64,000 bases of DNA, from the NCBI GenBank assembly GCA_006969625.1, contig CP030885.1, positions 1,933,430 through 1,997,429 of the forward strand, in the 5' to 3' direction. Source of the DNA: Rhodospirillaceae bacterium (GTDB taxonomy: Bacteria > Pseudomonadota > Alphaproteobacteria > Kiloniellales > DSM-21159). The notes beneath the pieces are model-generated. The model was not told the origin of the DNA and did not search any database. It saw only the letters and a program-made list of their open reading frames with translations. This document shows, one piece after another, positions 1 to 8,549 of the stretch (its first letter is position 1; each line of letters starts with the position of its first letter). The translations under genes and the position numbers were made by a program.

Positions 1-43
1 CCGCGCGACCATCGAGGCTCATTCGCAAGGAAAGGCGACCGCC

Positions 44-406
44 ATGGCTGTCACCAATACCGACCCCGACCTGGTGTTCCACGCGCTGAAGAAGATCGAG
101 ATCATCGTCAAGGGCGACAAGAAGCAGTTCGTCTCCGATCTGCTGGAGCGCGCCGGCGCCACCGGCTACACCCTGATCAAGGACATTGCCGGCAAGGGCG
201 AACACGGCTTCCACGAAGGCCGCCTGCTGTTCAACGACACGGCCAGTCTGGTCATGTTCGTGGCCGTGGCCAGCGACGAGACCATCCGCGAGGTCGCCTC
301 CGGCCTGAAGCCGCTGTTCGAGAAGAACTCCGGCGTCATGTTCATCTCCGATGCGCAGGTGGTGCGCCTGGAGCACTTCATGCGCAAGGAGCCGGCGGCG
401 GGCTGA
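44..406 (+). CDS. PII-like signalling protein
   Basis: 120-residue protein of GlnB/PII-like size and fold. The stretch around residues 38-70 (ATGYTLIKDIAGKGEHGFHEG, with the GKG turn in the T-loop position) resembles PII-like proteins. The Tyr that is uridylylated in classical GlnB is not evident. Such non-canonical PII proteins usually bind a nucleotide and control a neighbouring transporter, so the partner probably lies upstream, outside the window. The start is supported by a strong purine-rich site (AAGGAAAGG, about 28-36) ending seven bases before the ATG. A classical GlnK cannot be fully excluded, but the T-loop argues against it. Confidence 0.6.
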   Translation: MAVTNTDPDLVFHALKKIEIIVKGDKKQFVSDLLERAGATGYTLIKDIAGKGEHGFHEGRLLFNDTASLVMFVAVASDETIREVASGLKPLFEKNSGVMFISDAQVVRLEHFMRKEPAAG

Positions 407-460
407 ACCGGAACGGCGGCGGGGGTGGCCGGCCGGCGGGTGCGGCATACCTCCGTCGGC

Positions 461-1051
461 ATGAGCAGTCTGGATGCCGTTTCCGCCCCGCATTCCGCCC
501 CGCATTCCGCCGCGCCGCGCAGGCGATCGGCCGCCGAGGTGCCCGACTGGTTCCTGGGCGAGCTGCGCTCGGACCAGGCCGGCGAGACGGGGGCCGTCTG
601 GATCTATCGCGGCATGCTGGCGACCGCGCGCGACCCGGCGGTACGCAGCTTCGCAGAGCGCCACCTGTCGACCGAGGCCGAGCACCTGGTGCTAATCGAC
701 GGCCTGCTGCCGCGGCGCGCGCGCAGCCGCCTGCTGCCGCTCTGGCGCCTGGCCGGCTGGGTCACCGGTGCTCTGCCGGCGGCGGTCGGTGCGCAGGCCG
801 CCTTCGCCACGGTCGAGGCCGTCGAGACGTTCGTCGACCGGCACTACCAGGATCAGCTCGACCGGCTCGCCGAGGCCGGCGGCCATGCCGAGCTGTGCGC
901 CCTCCTCGCCGCCTGTCAGGCCGACGAGCGGGACCATCGGGACGAGGGGGCGCACTTGGCCGGGGCGGATCGTCCCATCTGGCTGCGCGCCTGGTGCCGG
1001 CTCGTCGGGATCGGCTCCGCCGGCGCCGTGGCGCTCGCCCGGAAGGTCTGA
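461..1051 (+). CDS. coq7: Coq7-family demethoxyubiquinone hydroxylase
   Basis: Predicted carboxylate-bridged di-iron hydroxylase that makes the C6 hydroxylation in ubiquinone synthesis, at the inner membrane. The family pattern is visible: LRSDQAGETGAVWIYRGM near the N-terminus, an ExxH (EAEH), a central Glu/His region (VEAVETFVDRHY) and a C-terminal ExxH (DERDH), which together give the expected iron ligands. Length is 196 residues from the ATG at 461. A GTG at 425 would add 12 residues, and neither has a convincing ribosome site. The N-terminus contains a small HSAP/PHSA repeat not needed by the fold. It lies four bases before the next gene and probably forms an operon with it. Confidence 0.85.
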   Translation: MSSLDAVSAPHSAPHSAAPRRRSAAEVPDWFLGELRSDQAGETGAVWIYRGMLATARDPAVRSFAERHLSTEAEHLVLIDGLLPRRARSRLLPLWRLAGWVTGALPAAVGAQAAFATVEAVETFVDRHYQDQLDRLAEAGGHAELCALLAACQADERDHRDEGAHLAGADRPIWLRAWCRLVGIGSAGAVALARKV

Positions 1052-1054
1052 GTC

Positions 1055-2005
1055 GTGCCACCCAGCGTTGCCGTCGTAGGCGCCGGCATGACCGGCCTGA
1101 GCTGCGCGCGCCGGCTGGCCGACGCCGGCTGCCGCGTGCAGCTGTTCGACAAGGGGCGCGGGCTCGGCGGGCGCCTGGCGACGCGCCGAATCGGCGAGGG
1201 CATGAGCTTCGATCACGGGGTCCAGTTCGTCACCGCGCGTGGGGCCGGCTTCGCGGCGCTGTTGCAGGCGCTGGAGCGACAGGGCGCCGCCGCGCGCTGG
1301 CGGCCGCGCCAGGCCGGTCCGGCCGCCGGTGCGACGGAATGGTGGGTCGGGCAACCCGGCATGTCGCGCCTCGTGCGGCCGCTCGCCGAGGGCCTGGAGG
1401 TGCACTTGGCCGCGCGTGTGGTCGCGCTGGAGGACGCGCCAGGCGGCTGGCACGTGCGCACCGAGGCCGGTGCGGTTCACGGGCCCTTCGACCGCCTGGT
1501 GCTTGCGCTGCCGCCGCTGCAGGCGGCTGCGCTGCTCGATGGGCATGCGCTCGCGGCGGGGCTGTCCGACATCGAAGTCGCGCCCTGCTGGGCCGTGCTG
1601 TTGGCCTTTTCCGGGCCGCTGCCGGCGTGCTTCGACGTCTGGCGGGCGGACGAGGGGCGCCTCGCCTTCGCGGCGCGCAACGCCTCGAAGCCCGGGCGTC
1701 TCGCGCAGCCGGAAGCCTGGGTGCTGCACGCGGGCCCCGACTGGTCGGCGGCGCACCTGGAGGCAGCGGCCGAGAGCGTCGTCGCGGCGCTGTCCGCGGC
1801 TTTCGTCGAGATCGCCGGCCCGCTGCCGGAGTCGGTCCATGCGAGCGCCCACCGTTGGCGCTACGCCCGGACCCTCAAGCCGCTCGGCCGCCCGTTCCTG
1901 GCGGACGAGCGGCTGCACGTCGGCGGCGACTGGTGCCTGGGCGCCCATGTCGAGGCCGCCTACGACAGCGGCTCGGCCATCGCGGAGGATCTGCTCGAGG
2001 GATGA
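1055..2005 (+). CDS. FAD/NAD(P)-binding amine-oxidase-like oxidoreductase
   Basis: 316-residue Rossmann-fold flavoprotein. The dinucleotide-binding motif (VAVVGAGMTGLSCARRL) is at the extreme N-terminus and is followed by the GGRLATRR motif of the renalase/amine-oxidase-like group. The C-terminus has the second FAD contact (GDWCLGAHVEAAYDSG). The substrate cannot be read from sequence. GTG start at 1055, four bases after the upstream stop. Its stop overlaps the next ATG (ATGA), so coq7, this gene and the short-chain dehydrogenase look co-transcribed. A role in quinone or pigment redox chemistry is only an inference from this context. Confidence 0.75.
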   Translation: MPPSVAVVGAGMTGLSCARRLADAGCRVQLFDKGRGLGGRLATRRIGEGMSFDHGVQFVTARGAGFAALLQALERQGAAARWRPRQAGPAAGATEWWVGQPGMSRLVRPLAEGLEVHLAARVVALEDAPGGWHVRTEAGAVHGPFDRLVLALPPLQAAALLDGHALAAGLSDIEVAPCWAVLLAFSGPLPACFDVWRADEGRLAFAARNASKPGRLAQPEAWVLHAGPDWSAAHLEAAAESVVAALSAAFVEIAGPLPESVHASAHRWRYARTLKPLGRPFLADERLHVGGDWCLGAHVEAAYDSGSAIAEDLLEG

Positions 2006-2763
2006 CCGCCACCATGCACCTGTCCAGCTTCGGGAGCGACCTCCAGGTCGCGGTGATCGGCGCCAGCGGCGGCATCGGTCGCGCCGTCGTCGAGGCTCTG
2101 GCGCAGGACCCCGGGATCGGACGCCTGCATGCCCTGTCCCGCCGGCGGCCCGAGGCGCTGCCGGCAGGAGCCGTCTGGCACGAGATCGACCTAACGGACG
2201 AGGACAGCGTGGCGCGCGCCGGCGAGAAGGTGGCGGAGACCAGCCCTCGCCTGCACCTCGTGTTCGTCGCGGCCGGCATCCTGCACGACGAGGCACGGGG
2301 GCTGACGCCCGAGAAGACCTGGCGCCACCTCGAGGCCGAGGCGCTGATGACGGCCTATCGCATCAACGCCGTCGGGCCGGCCCTGGCGGCCAAGCACTTC
2401 CTGCCGCGGCTGGACCGCGAGCGTCGCAGTGCCTTCGCTGCCCTTTCCGCCCGCGTCGGCTCGATCGAGGACAACCGCATCGGCGGCTGGCACGCCTACC
2501 GCGCCTCCAAGGCGGCGCTCAATCAGTTGATCCGCACCCTGGCCGTCGAGCTGGCACGGCGCAATCCGCTGGCGCTGTGCGTCGGCCTGCATCCCGGCAC
2601 GGTCGACACCGGCCTGTCCAAACCGTTCCAGGCCAACGTGGCCGAGGGCAAGCTCTTCACGCCGGACTACGCGGCCGAGCGGCTGCTCGCCGTGCTCGAC
2701 GGGCTGCAGGTAGAGGACAGCGGTCGTCTCTTCGCCTGGGACGGGGCGCGAATTCCCTTCTAG
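2002..2763 (+). CDS. Short-chain dehydrogenase/reductase (SDR)
   Basis: 253-residue classical SDR. It has the nucleotide-binding GASGGIG motif near residue 19, an internal NAVGPALAAKHF segment, a Ser-containing strand (ALSARVGSI) and the catalytic YRASK motif. It ends with a CFactor-like C-terminus (GRLFAWDGARIPF). The substrate is unknown. The ATG at 2002 overlaps the upstream TGA in an ATGA junction, which decides the start and indicates translational coupling. A longer open frame continues upstream in the same phase, but it only overlaps the genes before it and is not used. Confidence 0.8.
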   Translation: MTATMHLSSFGSDLQVAVIGASGGIGRAVVEALAQDPGIGRLHALSRRRPEALPAGAVWHEIDLTDEDSVARAGEKVAETSPRLHLVFVAAGILHDEARGLTPEKTWRHLEAEALMTAYRINAVGPALAAKHFLPRLDRERRSAFAALSARVGSIEDNRIGGWHAYRASKAALNQLIRTLAVELARRNPLALCVGLHPGTVDTGLSKPFQANVAEGKLFTPDYAAERLLAVLDGLQVEDSGRLFAWDGARIPF

Positions 2764-2849
2764 ATGTTGCTTCCGGGCATCGACGCGGACCGGCCGGCGC
2801 GGCAAACTGCGCCCCCGAAGAATCACCGTGAGGGGGAGGAACGAGGTCC

Positions 2850-3962
<1,113 letters not shown>

Positions 3963-3969
3963 GGCAGGT

Positions 3970-3986
3970 AGCGGCCTTCGGCCGCT
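3970..3986 (+). terminator. GC hairpin after adhC, weak terminator candidate
   Basis: AGCGGCC-TTC-GGCCGCT is a perfect seven-pair stem eight bases after the adhC stop. No run of T follows, so rho-independent termination is doubtful. It may only protect or process the 3' end. Confidence 0.25.
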
Positions 3987-4181
3987 CGCTCCATCCTATC
4001 GAATCACGGGCTTTTGCAGGGCCTCCGAGACGGACTGCGCCTGCGATCCCCGTCAGGCTGAGGCGTTGAAGCGATTCTTGGTCTTGCGCTCATCCCGAGA
4101 GGGCCGCGCCAGCAGCCCGTTTCGAAGGACACGTGCAGCCGCCGAAGGTCGCGACGTTCAAGTAACTCGTTGGGAGCCCCC

Positions 4182-5024
4182 ATGACTCTGACCAAGCGCA
4201 GCGAGCATGCCTGCTTCGGCGGCAGCGTCGGTTTCTACAGCCACCCCTCGCAGGAAACCGGCACGGAGATGAACGTCTCCGTCTTCGTGCCGCCGCAGGC
4301 CGGACGGGTGCGCGTTCCGACGCTGACCTACCTGGCGGGCCTGACCTGTACCGAGGAGACCTTCATGATCAAGGCGGGCGCTCAGCGCCTGGCCGCCGAG
4401 TACGGGATCATGCTGGTCTGCCCGGACACCTCGCCGCGCGGCGTGGTGCCGGCCGAGCGGGACGGCGACTATGACTTCGGCTCCGGCGCCGGCTTCTACG
4501 TCGATGCGACCGAGGCGCCCTGGACGGCGCACTTCCGGATGTATTCCTACGTCACCAAGGAGCTGCCGGCGCTGATCGCCGCCGCCTTTCCGGCCGATGC
4601 CGAGCGCCAATCGATCTTCGGCCATTCCATGGGCGGCCACGGCGCCCTGGTCGCGGCGCTGCGCAATCCGGGCATGTACAAGTCCGTGTCGGCCTTCGCG
4701 CCGATCGCCAACCCCTCCAACTGTCCCTGGGGCCACAAGTGCTTCGGCGGCTACCTCGGGGAAGACCGCACGGCCTGGGCGGCCTACGACGCCACCGAGC
4801 TGGTCAAGACCGCGCCGGAGCGCCTGCCGCTGCTGGTCGATCAGGGCACGGCCGACCAGTTCCTGGACAGCCAACTCAGCCCGGACGCCTTCTCGGCGGC
4901 CTGTGCGGAGGCCGGCCATCCGCTGGAGCTGCGCAGGCAGCCAGGCTACGACCACGGCTACTACTTCATCTCCACCTTCATGGCCGACCACCTGGCGCAC
5001 CACGCCAAGGCGCTGGCGGCCTAG
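4182..5024 (+). CDS. fghA: S-formylglutathione hydrolase
   Basis: 280-residue alpha/beta hydrolase of the esterase D type, hydrolysing S-formylglutathione to formate and glutathione. The nucleophile elbow GHSMGG is centred on Ser149. The acid lies in the DQGTADQF region and the histidine in YDHGYYF near the C-terminus. The LTCTEETF motif typical of the family is at about 54. The start at 4182 is chosen because GGGAG lies five bases upstream; a TTG at 4170 would only add four residues. It follows adhC by about 220 bases without another gene. Its stop codon TAG is contributed by the first bases of the palindromic element downstream. Confidence 0.93.
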   Translation: MTLTKRSEHACFGGSVGFYSHPSQETGTEMNVSVFVPPQAGRVRVPTLTYLAGLTCTEETFMIKAGAQRLAAEYGIMLVCPDTSPRGVVPAERDGDYDFGSGAGFYVDATEAPWTAHFRMYSYVTKELPALIAAAFPADAERQSIFGHSMGGHGALVAALRNPGMYKSVSAFAPIANPSNCPWGHKCFGGYLGEDRTAWAAYDATELVKTAPERLPLLVDQGTADQFLDSQLSPDAFSAACAEAGHPLELRRQPGYDHGYYFISTFMADHLAHHAKALAA

Positions 5025-5159
5025 AGCCGATCGTCACTGGTGGAAGCGGATCCGCTTCCACCAGTGACGTGAATCGCCCTCTAACTCTATGAATAGAGAA
5101 GAATTCACGTCTTGGATGGGATCGCCAAAGCGATTCCATCCAAGACGATCCTGCTCTAG
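5021..5159. mobile_element. Palindromic MITE-like element, copy 1
   Basis: 139-bp element bounded by CTAG at both ends and built of nested inverted repeats. The outer arms pair (CTAGAGC/GCTCTAG plus GATCGTC/GACGATC). Inside lie a perfect 36-bp palindrome at 5034-5069 (half-site GTCACTGGTGGAAGCGGA), a pair ACGTGAAT/ATTCACGT, and an imperfect hairpin around CGTCTTGGATGG. A second copy lies at 50093-50232, about 95% identical by eye. It sits exactly between two convergent genes, supplies the fghA stop codon and has no coding capacity. TA or CTAG target use suggests mobilisation by an IS630- or IS5-type transposase, which is inference. Confidence 0.8.
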
Positions 5160-5165
5160 GCGCGC

Positions 5166-6332
5166 TCAGGCCCCCACGCTGAGCGGCTCGCTCGGCGCCG
5201 CCAGCCGCTCGGCGACCATGCGTTGGAAGGCTTGGCTGGTCTTCTCGAAGGCGGGCGAGAAGACCGCGCCCGGCATGGCCGGAGAGGCGCAGCCGCGCTG
5301 CAGCCGGCTGACGATGCCCATGTCCTCGCGGTTGATGTCGGCGAAGAGCTTGTGCATCACGGCCTTCGCCGCGGCATAGCGCGGGTCTTGCGACTCCTCG
5401 CCGACAAAGAAGACGTAGAGGCGCTCCTTCGTGCGGTGTGGACCGTCCGGCGTCAGGACGTAGGCGAAGAGAAAATCCGCGTGCAGCCCCACAAGGACGT
5501 TCGGAAACAGCGAGGGGTATTCGCCGCGCTCGAAGGCGTCGGAAGGCAGATTCGGAAAGATCGGCAAGGGCCCGTGCGGGCGCGGCGGCGTGACCTTGCG
5601 GCTGCCCACGCCGACGAACAGGCGCCCGAAGATCTCGTACGAGCGGTCGATCCCCGAAAAGCCGTTGAGCGAGGGATGGACCCAGGGGAGGTGATAGCGC
5701 TCGACGTAGTTCTCGATCGCCAGCTTCCAGTTGGCAGGTAGCAAGAAGTCCTCGCTCGAGCCGAAACGCAGCAATGAGAAATCGTAGGCGGCCCAGCGCT
5801 CGGCCAGCGGCGCCAACTCCTCGTCCAGCGAGGGGGCGAGCGGGTCCAGGTTGACGAAGATCAGCCGCGCCCAGGTGGCGCAACGCACCGGCTTCAGTCC
5901 GTGCAACGACTTGTCCAGGCTGGGCGAGTCGTGGATGCCCTGGCCGCAGATGTGCGGCGTCTTCAGCAGCGTGCCGTCCAGCGCGTAGGTCCAGGAATGG
6001 TAAGGACAGGCCACCACCTTACGCCGCCCGGCTTCGGTCACCAGCAGGGCGCCGCGGTGGCTGCAGATGTTGTGGAAGCAGCGCAGATAGCCGCTTTCGT
6101 CGCGCACCAGGAACAGCGGCCGGCCGGCCACCTCGACCGGCATGACGTCGCCGACGCGTGGCAGGTCGTCCTCGGCGCCGACGCACACCCAGGTGCGCGC
6201 GAAGATCCGCTCCTGCTCCAGCGCATAGACCTCGGGATCGTGGAACATCCAGCCAGGCAGGCCGCGCGCCGTATCGACGGGCGCGGAGACGTTGCGCAGC
6301 ACGCTCCTCAGGTTTTCCTGGGTCACGGTCAT
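5166..6332 (-). CDS. Rieske-type aromatic-ring-hydroxylating or demethylating oxygenase, alpha subunit
   Basis: 388-residue oxygenase component. The N-terminal Rieske domain shows Cys90-x-His92 (CSHRG) and Cys109-x2-His112 (CPYHSW), binding a 2Fe-2S cluster. The catalytic domain shows the mononuclear-iron motif NWKLAIENYVERYHLPWVH (His214 and His219). It needs a reductase that is not encoded nearby. The overall pattern fits the glycine-betaine/stachydrine-type demethylases as well as ring hydroxylases. Because such demethylases release formaldehyde and the gene converges on adhC-fghA, a demethylase is the better guess, but the substrate is not readable. ATG at 6332. Confidence 0.85.
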   Translation of the reverse strand: MTVTQENLRSVLRNVSAPVDTARGLPGWMFHDPEVYALEQERIFARTWVCVGAEDDLPRVGDVMPVEVAGRPLFLVRDESGYLRCFHNICSHRGALLVTEAGRRKVVACPYHSWTYALDGTLLKTPHICGQGIHDSPSLDKSLHGLKPVRCATWARLIFVNLDPLAPSLDEELAPLAERWAAYDFSLLRFGSSEDFLLPANWKLAIENYVERYHLPWVHPSLNGFSGIDRSYEIFGRLFVGVGSRKVTPPRPHGPLPIFPNLPSDAFERGEYPSLFPNVLVGLHADFLFAYVLTPDGPHRTKERLYVFFVGEESQDPRYAAAKAVMHKLFADINREDMGIVSRLQRGCASPAMPGAVFSPAFEKTSQAFQRMVAERLAAPSEPLSVGA

Positions 6333-6673
6333 GGGGCAAGACTCCCATCGTGGATCGCCTACCGCCGATCAGCCTGCCCTTGTCTGGTCCCTCGACCTTT
6401 GGCAGCAGCGACTTCGCGCGGGGAATTCGCGACCTGCGCAAAGGGTCGGGAGCGCACACGCGGGCCGGATTGGCTTTTGCCGCTGCGCTTGCGTAACGTG
6501 ACGGCGATGGCAGACAGGGACGATGTCCGGGACACATGACGGTAATTCCGTCGCTTCGCGTTCGGATCATTGGCAACGCTGTGTCGACGCGCGCGTATCG
6601 ACCTTCGCGGCGCGGCGAGTTGTCGTGTCTGCGTCCGGCCATGGCGCGTACGGTCTTGGCGAGATCCACCCGC

Positions 6674-8548
6674 ATGGCTCTGACTCGCCGTTTTGCCTGC
6701 ATCGCCGTGCTCGCGGCGGCGGGTCTGACCGCGCTCGCGCCTTCGGCGCCAGCCCAGCGCACGGCCGATGCCGAGCCGAGCGCGGAAACCGGGGCGACGG
6801 AGCAGCCGGCCGGTGCGCAAGAGGGCGTCGACTATCGGGTGGCCTATAGCGGGACGTTGCCGGATCCGCTGCAGACCTTGATCGAAAGCGTCTCGCGCTT
6901 GGAGGAGCAGCGGGACCGTTTGCCGGTGACCCCGGCGGCGCTGCGTCGCCGCGTCCAGGACGAACGCGGACGGATCGAGGCGGCACTGCGCTCGGCCGGA
7001 TACTACGCCTTCGAATTGGACGTCGACGTCGAGGCCGAGAGCAGGCCGGCCCAGGTGACTATCGCGATCCAGCCGGGGCCGCAGTTCACGCTGGCCAGCT
7101 ACCGGATCGACTATCGGCCGGCACCGCCGCGACCCGCCGACGCGGACGACCTGCCGATACCTCAGGGACCGCAGGATCTCGACCTCGTGCTGGGCATGCC
7201 CGCCCAGGCGGCACCGTTACAGGCGGCGGAGGAGCGGATCCTGGTTCTGCTGGCGCGCAGCGGCTATCCCTACGCCAAGGTGGCCAAGACCCGCTACGTC
7301 GCCGACCATGCGGCCCAGACCCTGAGCGCCGAAGTCGTGGTCGAGACCGGGCCGCGCCTCGTCTTCGGCCCGCTCACGGTCTCCGGGCTGCAGGAGGTGG
7401 AGGAGGGCTACGTTCGCCGTCTCGCCCAATGGCCCGAAGGCGTCCTGTGGGACCAGCGGCGGGTGAATGCCGTGCGCCAGCGGGTTGCCGGGACCGATCT
7501 CTTCGAGACCGTGGTGCTCGACTATCCGGACGCGCCGCCTGCGGCCGACGGGGCGCTGCCCGTGGAGCTGGTGCTGCGCGAGCGTCCGCACCGCACGGTC
7601 GCGCTCGGCGCCGAGGTGACGACCAGCGAGGAGATCGCGCGCGCCACCGTGAGCTGGGAGCACCGCAACCTGTTCGGCGGTGGCGAGCGGCTGGAACTGG
7701 AGGCCATCGGATCCTTCCTGCGCCAGGAACTGCGGAGCAGTTTCCGCAGGCCGCGGTTCCTGCGCCTGGACCAGGACCTGATCGCCCGCTCGTCCCTGCG
7801 TCGCGAGGAGAGCGACGCCTTCACCGAGACGACGGCGGCGGTCTCGCTCGGCGTGATCCGCGAGATCGACGAGAACTGGACCGTGGAGCTCAACACGGCC
7901 TACGAGCTGTCGGAGCAGACCGACACCTTCGGCACGGACCGCTTCAGCCTCGTCGGCCTGCCCGGCGTCGTCACCTACGACACCCGCGACAACCTGCTCA
8001 ATCCGACCGAGGGCGTGCATGTGGAGACTGCGCTGGCGCCGTGGACCAGCTTCGGCGAGCGCAGCAGCCAGTTCCTGGTGGCGGATATCGTCGGCTCGAC
8101 CTACTGGACGCCCTTCGAGAGCGACCGTCTCGTCCTCGCCGCGCGCGCGCGCCTCGGCTCGCTGTTCTTCGAGAACGCCAGCCAAGTGCCGGCCAGCAAG
8201 CGCTTCTACGCCGGCGGCGGCGGTTCGGTACGCGGCTACGACTTCCGCGCCCTGGGACCGCAGGACGACGACGGGGACCCGATCGGCGGCAAGTCGGTGG
8301 TCGAAGTAGGTCTGGAAACGCGCTTGAAACTGACCGAGGAGATCGGCCTGGTGCCCTTCGTCGACGGCGGCCAGGTCTACGCGGACACCTTCCCCGACGC
8401 CGACTTCGACTGGCAGTGGGCGGCCGGGCTCGGCATCCGCTACTACCTGGGGCTCGGGCCGCTGCGACTGGACGTCGCCTTTCCCCTGAACGGCCGCGAC
8501 GAGGACGACGTTTTCGAGTTCTACCTCTCGATCGGTCAGGCCTTCTGA
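6674..8548 (+). CDS. tamA: TamA, outer-membrane subunit of the translocation and assembly module
   Basis: 624-residue Omp85-family protein. An N-terminal signal peptide (Arg-Arg, then FACIAVLAAAGLTALAPSAPA) is followed by about 230 residues of POTRA domains and a C-terminal beta-barrel. The barrel carries the conserved loop-6 motif SVRGYDFRALGP and ends in Phe (LSIGQAF), as outer-membrane barrels do. It acts with TamB in moving proteins or lipids to the outer membrane. The start at 6674 places the signal peptide at the terminus; open frame extends upstream to 6536 but would bury it. The next gene, tamB, begins two bases after the stop. Confidence 0.9.
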   Translation: MALTRRFACIAVLAAAGLTALAPSAPAQRTADAEPSAETGATEQPAGAQEGVDYRVAYSGTLPDPLQTLIESVSRLEEQRDRLPVTPAALRRRVQDERGRIEAALRSAGYYAFELDVDVEAESRPAQVTIAIQPGPQFTLASYRIDYRPAPPRPADADDLPIPQGPQDLDLVLGMPAQAAPLQAAEERILVLLARSGYPYAKVAKTRYVADHAAQTLSAEVVVETGPRLVFGPLTVSGLQEVEEGYVRRLAQWPEGVLWDQRRVNAVRQRVAGTDLFETVVLDYPDAPPAADGALPVELVLRERPHRTVALGAEVTTSEEIARATVSWEHRNLFGGGERLELEAIGSFLRQELRSSFRRPRFLRLDQDLIARSSLRREESDAFTETTAAVSLGVIREIDENWTVELNTAYELSEQTDTFGTDRFSLVGLPGVVTYDTRDNLLNPTEGVHVETALAPWTSFGERSSQFLVADIVGSTYWTPFESDRLVLAARARLGSLFFENASQVPASKRFYAGGGGSVRGYDFRALGPQDDDGDPIGGKSVVEVGLETRLKLTEEIGLVPFVDGGQVYADTFPDADFDWQWAAGLGIRYYLGLGPLRLDVAFPLNGRDEDDVFEFYLSIGQAF

Positions 8549-8549
8549 G

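Noticed and set aside
692..2296. Long open frame on the minus strand opposite coq7 and the FAD oxidoreductase gene
   Set aside because: It is Arg/Gly/Pro-rich and low-complexity with no motif, mirrors clearly coding plus-strand genes, and is expected from high GC. Similar antisense frames (for example 7217-9127, 12967-14625 and 32189-34381) were rejected for the same reason.
5034..5069. Simple rho-independent terminator for fghA
   Set aside because: The palindrome is only part of a 139-bp unit repeated at 50093, has no T tract, and the second copy is not behind a gene stop; a mobile palindromic element explains it better, though it may also stop transcription.
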